64,000 bases of DNA from Chelonoidis abingdonii (GCF_003597395.2 NC_133770.1:88158743-88222742), one strand, 5' to 3'. Positions 12,271 to 24,937 are shown, counted from the first letter of the stretch. Translations and numbers: made by a program. Notes: a model not told the origin generated them from the sequence alone.

Positions 12271-14249
12271 GCTTTCCCTGGGAAATGAATGGTAAGCATA
12301 GCAGGCTGGAATTCAATACACGTCTGAAAGTCAATTATAGGGCTTGAGAGAGAGAGAGATTATTGGAAAGACTTGAACTGGGCCTGTAATAGTTATATTT
12401 TTTGGTATGGGTGGGGGGAGGAGGAGGAACTTACTAGGAAATAGCTGCAGGATACAGGGGTTACAAACCATGACAACTTTTGGAGGCTTGAAGCAGGCTC
12501 AGAAGGAGTAACGGTTAGAGTGGGTTTTTCAAAGGAGCTAGGTATCAACAGAACAGTTCTCAAAGAAGATGCCAATGCTAAATTAGATCTCTTCAGGCAG
12601 ATAGCAGGGGTGGGTGGAAAGCAACTGAGCTGAACTAAAAAGGAAAAAGATATAGATTTGGCTAGACAGCTCCACCATCTGGCCTGTCTGTAGGTTGGTG
12701 AAAAATAACCAAGCACCAAAGATCAGGTATGCTGAAAGTGCAGCGAAGTAAGTGATAGCTAGACCTTAATTAAAATGCAGTAGGGCTGAGTAGGCTATTA
12801 GCACATTTTATTGGGAAATGACTGCTTCTGAAGCATGCTAAATAGGCATGTTTTCCCCACAAAGCTATGCTGCTTATTAATACCTTTACACAAACACGTC
12901 ATTGTTCTAATTAAGGAGCGCTTCACAGATGAGAGGTTATTTTTATGGTATGTGTAGTAAATAATTCACTGTCTAAGTAGATGTTTATGGTCTTCAGTAT
13001 ATGAAGGGCTATATAACTGATTCATAAAGTATATACTAGGGGCCATAAACATCCAGTCAGAGAGCAATCGCTTTTATAATAAAACATTTTATACAGTAAA
13101 TGGAGCACATTGATATACCCAAACTTCATAAAAAATGTAAATGCTACCTGAATATAAAAGGGCAAGGAGATTGCACTAATACAGCAATACACAGACATGT
13201 TGTAGCTCTTGGGATGTTTATATTAAAATATTGGACAGAAAAAAAAATACACTGATCATATTGCTTGAACACACCTTTTTTGGGAGTAAGGGAAGCAGAG
13301 TTCCCAAAAAAGAAGAATGGAAATCTTATTTCTGAGGGCTACAAACAAGGATATTCCAGTAAAAGGTGCTACACCAAAACATGTTTGCATTTTTACTAAA
13401 TTGTATCTTCTATAGACACTGCACCTTAAGATTATTTAACTGCGTGAATCATGCAGGTATCTAATAAAATACCTGGATCTTATATTTTTCTTTTCATTAA
13501 TAAATCTCAATACACTTCACAATCTTTAATGTATTTATCCTTTAATGTATTAGTATTGGTCGGGAAATATGTCAGTTTTCTGATGAAAGATTGCAGAATT
13601 TTTGTTGTTGTTAAAAAAAGCTGATTTCCTACCAGTTCTAATAAAATACATGCATACATTGTGGGAAGATAGTGTTTGTACCACTGCCCTCTACTGGTCA
13701 TGATGTGTAAGAATGTCTCACCTATGGCAATCAACTGGTGTTATGCTCTAATGCTGCAGCACACACATTTTTAAACAGGCTATGCTCACAAAAAGAAAAA
13801 AAAAAAAAGAGAGGAAATCTGAAAGTAAATGAAGAGCCATGAAGGTAGAGGAAGACTGTCCCTTCTGATTTCAAGATATGCATGTATAAATTAGGATCTT
13901 TTAATGCAGCCTTGCAATACAGTCATGATTTTCTGAGAGGAGCTGCAGATGCTCAGCACCTTAGAAAAATCATCCCACAACTCTAGTCACCAACCTTCGG
14001 TATGATTGATAGTAATGATGAAAAACCTAACACACAACTTACCCATGGAGGTGGTGATGGAGGGAAGAGATATTTCTCACCTGGGTGGATAGACAAGTAG
14101 AATTTTTCTAAACTGATTTAGCATTAGATCCTTTCTGCCAGTTACTAGTGGCCACATAGGTGGAAGATCAGGCAACAAGGGTAATTTTATAAAAGAAAAG
14201 AGGACAAAATTCTTTCTTTGGGGCATTAACTGTCTCTTACGTCAAGTGC

Positions 14250-14345
14250 ATATAAGGAGCCTAGCACAATGGGTCTCTGATCTTGGTTGAAGCCTGTGGG
14301 TGCTATCAGAATGCAAATAATCAATAAGAATAAATAAATGAACTA
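14250..14345 (+). repeat. Old LINE 3' end (L3/CR1-like), second copy
   Basis: AGCCTAGCACAATGGG, then TCTCTGATCTTGGTTGAAGC, then GGGTGCTATCAGAATGCAAA and an AATAAATAAATG tail. This has the same block order as the copy at 12,180. Confidence 0.5.
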
Positions 14346-15229
14346 AATTGTTTGAGGATGAATCTTACACAATATAAGCCAAATACATTTCAGGACAAGA
14401 AACTTACCTGAGCAGAATTCTGAAAACAAGAACAGTTTGAATTAAAAATAGAAAGATCTCACAGTAGTGTCTTGGGGACATAAAAAGATTTAGTGCCATA
14501 AAAAGATTTGGTGCCCTGAAGTCTCAGAACAACAAAGTAGAGTGTTTTTTAATAAACCAATGTGCACTATTGTGCTGATGAAGAGAGCATGGGATAAGAA
14601 TGAGCTACTGGCACACAGATTGGAGCTATTATCATTCTCTCTCCTTCTGGGATGATTAGCATTCAGGGATAGGACACAGGCACCATAGTATACAGCACTA
14701 AGGAAGTATGCTTCAACTGCTGAACATAAACAATGTATGTTAGTGTTGTGAAACACGATTACTCATCAGTGAAAGGTTAGCTGTTAGCAATGTCTTGACA
14801 ATAGCACAGTTTGCAGTGCCCTACAGATTGCAATTGACTTCTAGCTGGCAGGCAGATCTCAATAAAGCTACAGATACTGAATCTTTAGACCAGCATCTTG
14901 GCAGAATGCCAGGGTTTGGGACCACATGTATTTGCTTTGGTGTTCAAGCCTCATAGATTATACAGATAATTCAATCAGAGGAGTTCAGAAGCACCGTCCT
15001 TTCCACTGAACAATGCTCATGAGGAGGCTCATCTGACAGCTTGTCTTAGGAACATTTAGAAATGGTGCACAGAATTTCCAGGTGGACCATATACAGTACT
15101 ACATGTTAAACATGACGGTTTATCTGATAAAAAAAATAATGCAAAGCAGTGAGAGCTGAAATTCAAGACCAAGTGGGCCAAATCCCAGTCCTTACTCAAG
15201 CAAAATTCTTACTGATTTAATAAGACTAC

Positions 15230-15352
15230 TTTTACAGATTAGGAAACAAATCTATAAGCAGCTTTCCCAAGATCACCAAGCAAGCCTGAAACAGAGCTGG
15301 GAATGATTTGGCAGCGCTCTCATCACTAGCTCATACTTTAACCACTACTAGA
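15230..15352 (-). repeat. MIR-like SINE fragment
   Basis: On the plus strand it reads TTTACAGATTAGGAAAC, then CTTTCCCAAGATCACCAAGC, then CAGAGCTGGGAATGA. This is the reverse complement of the MIR core (ACTTGCCCAAGGTCACA-type reading), followed by the TTTAACCAC(T) end. It is diverged and ancient. Confidence 0.55.
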
Positions 15353-16424
15353 CAATATTTCCACGTGTACTTACAATAGCCACACAAAGCATTTCAGCAA
15401 AGCCCCCCACCCAAGTTATGTTAATCAATGGATTTAACTGGTTATGCTTTTACAAGTGGAGAGTCACAGATACCCCAGTATCACATAGGAGGGAGAAAGA
15501 GTACAAAGCTCTGTTCAGATGAATAGGTGATGGGAAGGCCAGGGGAAACCATGCCCTTCTGAATAGAGTGTACAGAACATATTGCCATGTTTTAGTGCTG
15601 GCTCAATGCAGGTGCTTCTCCTCTTTGGAGGGAATGCTGTTATGCCTTTGGGAAGGAGTTAGAGATGAATTACAGGGCATCCTCCACGGAGTGCCTGAGA
15701 AAATGCTTGACCATAAGCAGGGGATCTTACAGGCTGCTTGGGAGCTGACTGCTAGTCTCCATTTCCCTTCACTGCGTACTATATAAGGGCCTGATCCTGA
15801 AACACTTACCTGGGTAGAACCAGTGGAGTCCATGGGACTGTCTGCAAGACTAAAGTCTTGGAGGATCAGTGCCTGTAGCACGGTGCAGTGATGGAAAGCT
15901 GTTAAAGGGCACTCGTGCTCAATGCTTCTGTGTGCTGCCTTAATCCTAATTAAGATGCTAAGCAAAGAGGGCAAAACAAATGTTCTACTCCTTTCTGGGG
16001 GAGCCCCACAATAACTAGGACAATTTCAGAAGTTTATATCTCCCTATCCTATTCACACTTTTTACAATATTTACTATAAAGAACTACTGAAGAGTTTCTC
16101 TTCCATCACAGAACCAAAATTTAAAGGTAAGCCAAACAATGCCACTTCTGGGGTGGAACACAGCAGTTGCATACCACCACGAAGCACCATTACAATGTAC
16201 TTCAGACCAGAAAAAGAAAGCCATACTGAACTGGAAATGCAGGGGAATTTCAGGTAGGCAGAATAAAGTTACCCAGTGTCGAATTTTGCCAGGACAGAAG
16301 AGTTAACCCCACAACTCTAACAGGAAGTACCACAGCATCTTTAAAGAATTCTCAGAGACAGGCCCTCCAATTTTACATTTCTCCCTAAAAACATCCTTCA
16401 CCAGCATCACAGTATCACCCAGCA

Positions 16425-17117
16425 CAGTGGTTCCCAAACTGGGGTTCATTAACCCCTGGGGGTTTGCCAAATGTTACAGCAGGTTCTCAGGAAAAAAATC
16501 CTGAATGGCAGACAAAGCTGTCCCTGGGGATCCTGGGCAGCACAGGGCCAGCAGCCCAGAGCCCCTGGACTTCCAAGAGCTAAGAAGATCAAAGCAAGCA
16601 TATCTATCACACTGAGGAGATTTAAACTTCAAGACTCCTTATAAGAAATGGAAAGGGAGGTAGAAATTTTTTGCTGTTTTTAATATTAAATAGGCAGCTA
16701 GCATTGTTTTTAAAATTATTATGAAGAAGAAGTTTAGGCTTTGTTGTAACGTGCATTGTTTGCCTGGACTGCTCAGGACCTGAAAGCCTGTGTAGAAGGA
16801 ACTCTGAGTTGGCTTCTTAAATACCTTCACGCTGTTTCATATCTGATGCTCCTTGAAGAAACACAGGAGCCTTGTCTTAGATAGGTGTATTCAAAGTGAT
16901 ATAAGGTACAAAAGTGAGATCTTGGAAGAGTGTTGCTGTTTTCATAATGTAATAAAAATACTGTAACGATAAATAAAGTGTAATCATAAAATTTGTTTTA
17001 TGACATATTTCCAAGATCACTGCTTTTATAATTTATACTCAAGTAAAGGAGGGAGTTCATGAGACTTGACATTTTAGTGAAAGGGGTTCACAGGTTGTTA
17101 ATGTCTGGGAACCAGTG
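16425..17117. mobile_element. hAT-like DNA transposon, 693 bp
   Basis: The left end CAGTGGTTCCCAAACTGGGG and the right end, read in reverse as CACTGGTTCCCAGACATTAA, are terminal inverted repeats. The flanking octamers ACCCAGCA and CCCTAGCA agree at six of eight positions, as expected for an old 8-bp target duplication. The interior has no transposase frame, so the copy is non-autonomous or decayed. Confidence 0.7.
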
Positions 17118-17125
17118 CCCTAGCA

Positions 17126-18675
17126 CTATGCTGGGATGTTCTCAGCAGGTACTTCTCCTTCTGAATCAATGCAGAACTAAGCCACAAACACAGCTTCCTG
17201 CAGCAAGTGGATGTTGCTTGAATATCTAGCTTCCAAATATAGACCCAGCCTGGCCCACTGCAGCCTCTACTCCTCTTAGTCACGGCTCATTTACTAAATG
17301 TGTTTAGAATTGGTCTCTTCCGTGGGTTAATTGTAGCTGGAAGAGAGCCAGCACTAAGACATCTGTCTTCACGAACCATCATAGATAGCACAATAATATC
17401 TATTTCCAAAGGCATTTGGGCCTCACCCTTAGAGCTGAAAATAAGATGTGTACAACTGCAGCCTTTTAAAACAAAACATATTTAAAATAAATGAGTTCCC
17501 CCCCCACACACACACATTAAAGAGGCTACCAAGGACAAGAAAGGGCTTACACTGTATTTCTAATGAAAGCTGGCAGGGAGGGCTATTCACCAGCTACCCG
17601 AGTTATCGGGCTGCAGCTGAACACATCTCTAAGGAGACCGTCTACTGTACTCAGGAGGAACAAAAACTGTTTGCATGTTGCACGGCTCCTTTCTAGGCTG
17701 CAGACAGAACCGCACAAAGGTTATGGAGGTGCTCCCCCCCACTCCCCACTGAGGGGAGGCCAAGAAAGGGGTGTGTGTTAGAAAGCTCTCCCCATGGTGG
17801 TGACTCATGTCCTGGCAAGGTAGGGGGCTGTGGAGCTGGGACTGGTTCCAGGAGTTGCAACCTGGAATGGGGGAGAGGTCGTAGCACCAATCACTCAAAT
17901 TTGGTCTGGCTGGGGACGGAGGGACTACCGGGCCAAACCTGAGTAGAGTTGCAATCCTGCACACCAGGTCACCCTGCCACTCTCTCATATTTGGCCTGGC
18001 CACCCACCATCACAATAAAGAAGTGTTCAGGCCAAACTAGGTGCTGCAACTCCTTTGTGACAGCTTACACCACCACTTAGTTTGGGGGCATTCTCAAATG
18101 ACAGGCCTGGGACAAACTGCCCTTTTGCCACCACCCCATCTCCATGGTCCCTGCCCCTGATGATCATCCCAGGTACTTCTGCTTAGCTAGAGATCTTGCT
18201 CAGATACTCTGAGCTCACACACTGTAAGAGCCCCCTCCAAGTGCTGAAATCAGGAGACAGCTGGACACGTGTATGGAGCTGTTGATAATTAGCACATAGA
18301 GGCCACTGAGAGCAAAGAAGTTGAGCCTATTCAGGGTCTGTAAAGAACTTGGGTGTAGGGAGAATTTTTTTAAAGCAACACTTTAAAGCCCTAGATTCCT
18401 GTCTCCTATGTTTGAGAGACTTCACTGGTGTGGCAGGTTTTCCTTCTCCTATAGGAGCAGTGTATGGCGTACAAAACGAGTGAGGACAAGTACATCAGCT
18501 CCCTAGAGTCTGGAGAGCTGCAGCAGGAAGGCCTGCTACAGGACTTTTCAGGAAGAGAAAGAGAGAGAATAGAAAGAAACAAATGGAACGGGGGGAAAGA
18601 GTACCAGAGAAGTGATTTTTTCAAAGAAGAATAGTCTTGGACACATTCCTCAAATATACTCCCCTCACAATACAG
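17126..18675. other. No gene recognised
   Basis: Unassigned sequence with a short CA run near 17,500-17,516. A minus-strand open frame of 124 codons at 17,629-18,003 has no recognisable domain, and its region (17,700-17,990) is purine/pyrimidine biased, so I do not call it. Confidence 0.45.
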
Positions 18676-18709
18676 AAAAAAAAAAAAATATATATATATA
18701 TATATATAT
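18676..18709. repeat. A-tract followed by a (TA)n microsatellite
   Basis: An uninterrupted A run is followed by about ten TA units ending in TATCTATC. A second T-run plus TA array lies at about 19,538-19,565, so the LINE fragment between them is bracketed by TA repeats. Confidence 0.9.
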
Positions 18710-18710
18710 C

Positions 18711-19548
18711 TATCTCTTGTCTCGTCAAGACATGACGAGGTGGCTGACATTGGGAAATCCTACCAGTGGCTGGAAAGGGCTGGACTAAAAGACAGCACTG
18801 AGGCTCTGATCATAGCAGCACAGGAACAGGCACTGAGCACCAGATCCATTGAAGCAGGGGTCTACCACACTAGAGAGGACCCAAGGTGCAGACTGTGCAG
18901 AGANNNNNNNNNNNNNNNNNNNNNNNNNNNNNNNNNNNNNNNNNNNNNNNNNNNNNNNNNNNNNNNNNNNNNNNNNNNNNNNNNNNNNNNNNNNNNNNNN
19001 NNNNNNNNNNNNNNNNNNNNNNNNNNNNNNNNNNNNNNNNNNNNNNNNNNNNNNNNNNNNNNNNNNNNNNNNNNNNNNNNNNNNNNNNNNNNNNNNNNNN
19101 NNNNNNNNNNNNNNNNNNNNNNNNNNNNNNNNNNNNNNNNNNNNNNNNNNNNNNNNNNNNNNNNNNNNNNNNNNNNNNNNNNNNNNNNNNNNNNNNNNNN
19201 NNNNNNNNNNNNNNNNNNNNNNNNNNNNNNNNNNNNNNNNNNNNNNNNNNNNNNNNNNNNNNNNNNNNNNNNNNNNNNNNNNNNNNNNNNNNNNNNNNNN
19301 NNNNNNNNNNNNNNNNNNNNNNNNNNNNNNNNNNNNNNNNNNNNNNNNNNNNNNNNNNNNNNNNNNNNNNNNNNNNNNNNNNNNNNNNNNNNNNNNNNAA
19401 CATCAGAGCTCTCTGTCCAGAAGAGTGCAGTGCTAGGAACAGCTAAGATACTGCGCAGAACCCTCAAACTCCCAGGCCTCTGGTAGAGGACCCGAGGTTG
19501 AGGAAGACACATACCACCCATAGGGGTGAGAGGGGAATTTTTTTTTTT
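18711..19548 (+). mobile_element. 3' end of a non-LTR retrotransposon (restriction-like endonuclease type), broken by a gap
   Basis: The frame entering at about 18,728 reads HDEVADIGKSYQWLERAGL and then EALIIAAQEQALSTRSIEAG, followed by VYHTREDPRCRLCR, where the CxxC is the first half of a zinc-knuckle. After the gap the same frame resumes with SVQKSAVLGTAKILRRTL and stops after LPGLW at 19,486. I recognise this as the C-terminal region of R2/R4-type LINE proteins, in which a CCHC knuckle precedes a restriction-like endonuclease; the endonuclease itself would lie in the undetermined part. The 495-N gap is divisible by three, so the frame reads through. The copy lacks all reverse-transcriptase sequence and is a 5'-truncated dead insertion. 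Confidence 0.7.
18904..19398. other. Assembly gap of 495 N
   Basis: Undetermined bases inside the LINE fragment. The frames on either side agree if the true length is a multiple of three, as 495 is. Confidence 0.98.
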
Positions 19549-19595
19549 TTTATATATATATATATAGCTCTTATATGGCTTTTTATCAGTAGATC

Positions 19596-19765
19596 TCAAA
19601 GGGTTTTACAAAGGAAGTTAACATCATTATCCCTAATTTACAGAAGGGTAAACTGAGGGACAGAAGGTGAGTGGCTTGCCTACAGCAGGCCAATAGAAGC
19701 TCTGGCAATAGAACCCAGGTTGCTAACTCCCAGTCCAGCGCTCGCCCTGCTAGGCCTCCACAGGT
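19596..19765 (-). repeat. MIR-like SINE fragment
   Basis: On the minus strand the blocks are CTGGGTTCTATTGCC, then GCAAGCCACTCACC, CCTCAGTTTACCCTTCTGTA and AATTAGGGATAATGATG. This is the order of the MIR core and 3' part (CTCAGTTT..CATCTGTAAAATGGGGATAAT). Confidence 0.65.
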
Positions 19766-20583
19766 ATGGCACTGACTGCCAAACACAGCATTTCGACCTT
19801 TACCTGGCAGTGCCAATTCAGAAAGCTCTGATGAAGGCTCCATGCTGAACACCAGCTTTTACTGACAGGAGACCGTGTGCGAAAACTGAGAAACCGACTG
19901 GACCCTTCTTTGTTTTACAGTGTGCTTTCTGGCTCATGACACATGGGCAACCTTATCCCCAAATCCCACTGTGATGAGAAATCTTTGTGTCCCTTTAGCG
20001 TTTTTAATTAAAAGAGCACCATACATCAAGGACTCCCGCTTTTGCCAGCTCCAGGGAATCCATGAGTGGTAAATCACATCCCATTTGCATTTTTAATGCA
20101 TCAGTTATAGGCAAGTACTTAAAAATGGCACTCTTCCATCAGCTCTCAGGAGTCACTAAGCCTTAACTAATACGATGATAAAACAGCCTTCAGGAAGGTA
20201 CCATACCCTTTAAAATCTGAATGGTTCCTAAGCTGAGAGCGCGCATTGGGGAGAGTGGGGAGGGAATTGAGTATTAGGCTATATTAAGGAGACTACAATG
20301 CAGAAAATACATCATAAATCATTCTGCATCTTAAATGCCAAGTTAATTTTTGGCCACCGTATCTCAGAAAGACAGAGCAGGGTAGGAGAGGAGTGGAAAA
20401 GGGCAACAGAACCAATCTGAGATATTGTAGAGAGCAGGCGAGTCCAGATAAGGAGAGACTAACAGGTCATGGAACTAGGTGGTTTAGAAAAGAGCAAGAG
20501 GAGCTATAAGAGGTATTGTCATCATCAGTTCCCTGCAATTATCACTCCTGGTCTCCAGATTTTTCTGTCTGTCCCAGTGTGAC

Positions 20584-20744
20584 CAGGGCTGCCCAGAGGA
20601 TTCAGGGGGCCTGGGGCAAAGCAACTTCAGGGGCCCCTTCCATAAAAAAAAAGTTGCGATACTAGGGAATATTATATTTTCATGGGGGCCCCTGCAGGGC
20701 CCAGGCAAATTGCCCACTTGCCGTCCCCCTCTCAGGCAGCCCTG
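20584..20744. mobile_element. 161-bp MITE with perfect 8-bp target duplication
   Basis: Left end CAGGGCTGCCCAGAGG; right end, in reverse, CAGGGCTGCCTGAGAGG. The octamer AGTGTGAC occurs exactly at 20,576-20,583 and again at 20,745-20,752. Eight-base duplications and CAGGG-type ends indicate a non-autonomous hAT element. Confidence 0.85.
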
Positions 20745-20752
20745 AGTGTGAC

Positions 20753-22384
20753 TACAGTACCTTTAGGGAACAGGTACCTTTCTGTCCAAAGCAGGGACTC
20801 CACCTTCCCCCAGTAGTCAGAGATTTGCCTTCCTTCACTGTGGAATAGCCCCCAGTCATCAGCCCCAGAAACAACCCCTAAACCAAGACTTCAACAAAGT
20901 AGCATTCTTGTCCCAAACTAGCATTAGTTCATCATGCTGTGTTATGCATACATATGAAGAACCCTTCCTAATTTATCTGTAGTAACAGGATTTCTCCTGG
21001 GTAGTATTCAGCTCTATAAAGAGAGATAAAAGTGAACGCTATCAAGAAGGCCAATCAACTATTCCTCAAATATAACAATAAACATCTGAAATTTTAAAAT
21101 AAAATATACATTAAAATGGATGCAAAGACCTACTACTTACTTATCAATGGTGGGCCCCTCCTCTCCTGCACAAGTTATGCTGTCTGCTATCACCAGATTC
21201 TAAGGTACAACAATCATCCAGAGAACTAACCCTCACCACATAGTGTACTCTCACAGGGACTGAATCCCAGTGCACCCACTCCATAGAACTATAGCACAGC
21301 TGCAAATTCTCACAATTATATTGTGTCTCATAATATGTGATTTTTTTTTCTTAAAGACCCAGCCCAAGCTCATGTGATTAGGTGAGAATCTCTGTTTTCA
21401 TTTAAAAAAAAAAAAAAAAAAAAAAAGTGTGTAACCTTGAAAGCTGCAGAGAAAAGCTTAACAATGTGACTTGACCTGAAGGCTCAAAAAAACCCAGAAG
21501 ACTAAAACTAGATCCAAAATGTATTCTATTTTTTAAAAAAAATCTCATGATCTTTTGAGGCCCAATTCCTGGTTTTTTAACACTTGGGATTGGCAATACT
21601 GATTGCTGAAGATCCCAGACTCTCAAAATGAGCTGGTGGAGCGTATTTGGCTGCCTACAATGTCCAAACAATGAATCTTTAGCTCACAAGCTAGAGAATC
21701 ACCATTCCCTGTAGCTATATTAGAATAGCAAACTAGTACATCAGTTCTGGGGCTACCAGAAGCCAAGTTAGATGGAGAAAAGGACATTTCTGGAGCCAGC
21801 AAAACATTCCACTCTTAACTTCTACCTGCCAACTCTCTTCCTAATGGAGAGAAAAGCCACACCTAAAGGAGGGGCTGAAGACCTACACCCAGTCTATAGC
21901 ACCTGGAGAGAGGTAAATGGCTGCACCCAAACACACAGGAAAAAAAAAAGGGGGGGGCTTTAAAGGAACCTGCAGGGAGGACTAGACCCTAACTGCACTG
22001 TGAATGAAGGCCTAAATTAAAGCTTAACTGCAGGCTGTGGTCATCTGAGTTTCTGGGGAAAAAACAGAAAGCACTATACAAAAGAGGATTTTGGCAGCTG
22101 TGAGATGGAAAAGATGCTGCTACTTTATTCTGCCCCAATGAAGCCACCTTCCTGTGTCTCCTGACATCCCCTCCCCTTCCAGAATGAAAAGTCAGAACCT
22201 GTTACAGCAACATGCCTCTGGTTTTTTCGTTTCTTATTTCCCAAGTATTTCACTCCCTCCCTTCTCTTTCATTCACAACCAGTCATTTTCATCTTTCCTT
22301 CTCATTGATACAAAGGAGAGGGGTGACACCTCTGGGGGCAGTCAGCAGGACGAGCTTTCTAACTATACGGCTTGGCAACTACTG
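20753..22384. other. No gene recognised
   Basis: Unassigned sequence with an A-run at about 21,402-21,426. No exon, RNA gene or named repeat could be supported. Confidence 0.45.
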
Positions 22385-22832
22385 CAATAAGTTAACAAGG
22401 TTTGTGGAATCCCCATCATTGGAGGTTTTTAAGAATAGGTGAGATAAATACCTGTCAGGGATGGTCCAGGGCCCCCTGGGGGGCTGTGAGCAGGTTTCAA
22501 GGGGTCCATCAAGCAGGGCCAGCATCAGACTCACTGGGGCCTAGGGCAGAAAGCCAAAGTCCCACTGCATGGGGCTGAAGCCTGAGCGGCTTAGCTTCAT
22601 GAGGCCCCAGGCAATTGCCCTGCTTGCTACCCCCTAACACTGGCCCTGGGTTTAATATGCAGAAAATCAGCTGTTGTGACACAGGTGAGCCATGGACGTT
22701 TTATAGCATGTTGGAGGGGGGGGGCTCAGAAAGAAAAAGGTTGAGAACCCCTGGTCTAGGGGTCCAGTCTCCCCACTGGGAAATGGACTAGATGACTTCT
22801 CAAGGTTCCTCCCAGCCCTATACTTCTATGAT
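22385..22832 (+). mobile_element. CR1 LINE 3' end interrupted by nested DNA elements
   Basis: The two halves of a CR1 tail are visible: 22,400-22,466 (CATTGGAGGTTTTTAAGAAT, then TACCTGTCAGGGATGGTC) and 22,754-22,832 (GTCTAGGGGTCC, then AAATGGACTAGATGACTTCT and CTTCTATGATTC). Between them, 22,467-22,753 starts with CAGGGCCCCC and ends with GAGAACCCCTG, like a hAT element. Inside that, 22,514-22,648 has its own ends, CAGGGCCAGC and, in reverse, CAGGGCCAGTG. This is a three-level nest with CR1 as the oldest layer. Confidence 0.65.
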
Positions 22833-24158
22833 TCAGTAAGAGCCACAGCCAACATCTAAAAACTCCTGTTTTTTTGTAACACCATCACAAGCTGAGGGAA
22901 GTATAAGCTTCCGAAGCAGGGAAATTGTTCTGATCACCCAAGGCAAAAGAGGACAAAGGAAGGTAGACAGTCAGGCTGGAAGAGGGGGGGGAAAAAAAAA
23001 AAAAAGCAGTGATTGTGCCGGGGAAGCTGAGACTAGAAAGTAATAGAAAGGAGCTAAATTAAAGGGGAAAAAACTGAGTCAACAAGTATTTGTTTTCAAA
23101 GGGGGCCCAAAGCAACTGTCTTGGAGGAACCAGAGAAGAGTAAACAACTGGGCCTGAAATGCAAGGCAGACAGATGGTGCCAATCAATCCAGGTAGCGAA
23201 CCACTGTGCTCAACCTGATGGAAATGAGACCTGCTTCAAGGACTTTCCACCTCAGCGTGTGAGTACTATGGCTACAAGGAACCTGAGAACTGAATCTGCG
23301 AATGCTTGAAACAAAGCTGCCATGCTTGTTGTCAACCCTTTGTGGATTCCACTTTCTCCCAGAGATTAGAGAGAACCAAATGTGTCTTAAATTAGGAATG
23401 GAAGTGTCAAAGGTTCTCTTCAATTTATAAGGCCAATGTCCACCCACATGTCCTCTATAATGGAAATAAAACAATGTAAATTTTACAGAACACTGAGAAA
23501 GTTTAATACTCAAAATGTGTCTAGCTAGAGTAGCATCTGCAGTTAAATAAATCACAGTATCCACTGAGATGCCTCTTATCAGGATAAGGGTTCTACTGGG
23601 AGATGGTATTATTTACATTTGATAAAGATGCAGAGCTGGGTGAAATCTACTTACTGATGGCACTTTATGCCATATTCTCACCAGCTTTCCCAATGGTTTC
23701 AGAGATGTTAAGGTGAGGAGAGGACTGAACCTTGTGAAGTGAGAGTGTTTGAGGTGGAGAAACAGTTGCCCAAAGCAACTCTCTGGGTTTTCAGCAAAAG
23801 AGCTGAAATATTTCAGGGTGTTTCTTTTCAATCTCTTGGAGGTAAGACAAGATTATATGAAAGTCAATAGTATAAAATGTGACAAGTCCATTAGGATGAT
23901 TACTGATGTACACTAGCCTGCAGACAGGTCAGCTGTCAGAGCCAAATGCTGTCTATACCACGTTCTAGCCCTGACTGAAAGAGGCTAGAAGGCTGACAAG
24001 CTGGGACTGAAGCCTGTCTTCCCAGCTTCTCAAATAGCTTGCTTAGCAAGCAGTTATACAGGAGGTACTAATGATGGTTTCTTCAGTACTGCCTGGAGAC
24101 TGGCAGGTTTGAGGATGGGTGATAGTCTCTTGGAGAAGGGGAGTCTTATCAGGCCCTT
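22833..24158. other. No gene recognised
   Basis: Unassigned sequence with G and A homopolymers near 22,985-23,005. A 126-codon minus frame at 23,184-23,564 has no domain I recognise. Confidence 0.45.
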
Positions 24159-24166
24159 ACTGAACT

Positions 24167-24929
24167 TAGAGGCAGATTTACTATGAAACAAACAGTGCGG
24201 TGACAGGGGCGCCCCCAAAATGCAGGACAAATCTGACAACCTGCCCCCAAGTCCCAGCCAGCAATGCAGCAGGGCTTAGGCAGGCAGGTTGCCTGCATTC
24301 CATGGCCAGGGGCCCCACAGCGCTCCCAGAAGTGGCCGGCTGCTGGCACATCTCTGTGTGCCCCTGGTGGGGAGAGGTGGATCCATGTGCTGCCTCCACC
24401 CCAGGCAGCGCATGGAGATCTGCTGCCCTCATTCCTCCCAGGGGTGCACAGACATGCCAGCAACACCACACCACTAAGGCTGGCTGACACTGACCATGCC
24501 CCCCCCCCAGGGGGGATGGCGCCACATGTTGTCCCTGACCCAAGCACTGACTCTGCAGCTCCCATTGGCCAGGAACTGGAGTCATCAGGAACTGTGAGGG
24601 CCGTGCCTGCAGGTAGCAGCACAAAGACCGACCCCCGCATCTCCTTCCCTTGGGCAGGGGCATGTGTGCTGGTCACTTTGGGATCTGTGTTGCCCCCATG
24701 ACCCAGCCCAGAGCTTACACCGCTTGCCCTCACACACCTCAACTCCCTATCCCAAGCAAAGTACCTCACTTTATTTTCATTTACTTTCTATAACTTATAA
24801 CAGAATGAAGGGGGAAAATGGAGGCAGAAGGGGGGAGCTGTGTTCTTTTTCTTGGCTGGGTCCCAAGGGGGGAGGGTGCACGGTATGGGGGGGAAATGAA
24901 GCTACACACAAACTCTAAATCTGCCATTG
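24167..24929. mobile_element. hAT-like DNA element, 763 bp, GC-rich interior
   Basis: Left end TAGAGGCAGATTTAC; right end in reverse CAATGGCAGATTTAGAG. The flanking octamers ACTGAACT (24,159-24,166) and ACTGAACC (24,930-24,937) match at seven of eight positions. The GC-rich interior holds several overlapping open frames on both strands (the longest has 206 codons, minus), none with a recognisable domain. Confidence 0.7.
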
Positions 24930-24937
24930 ACTGAACC

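Larger units (their letters stand above)
11690..16416. other. Gene-free stretch with scattered old repeats
   Basis: No coding exon was recognised on either strand over this 4.7 kb. Three repeat fragments inside it are listed separately (12,180, 14,250 and 15,230). The rest is AT-rich and unassigned. Confidence 0.5.

Noticed and set aside
24149..24769. A 206-codon minus-strand open frame
   Set aside because: It lies inside a hAT-like element with defined ends and target duplication, overlaps long frames in other phases on both strands, and shows no domain; GC content explains it.
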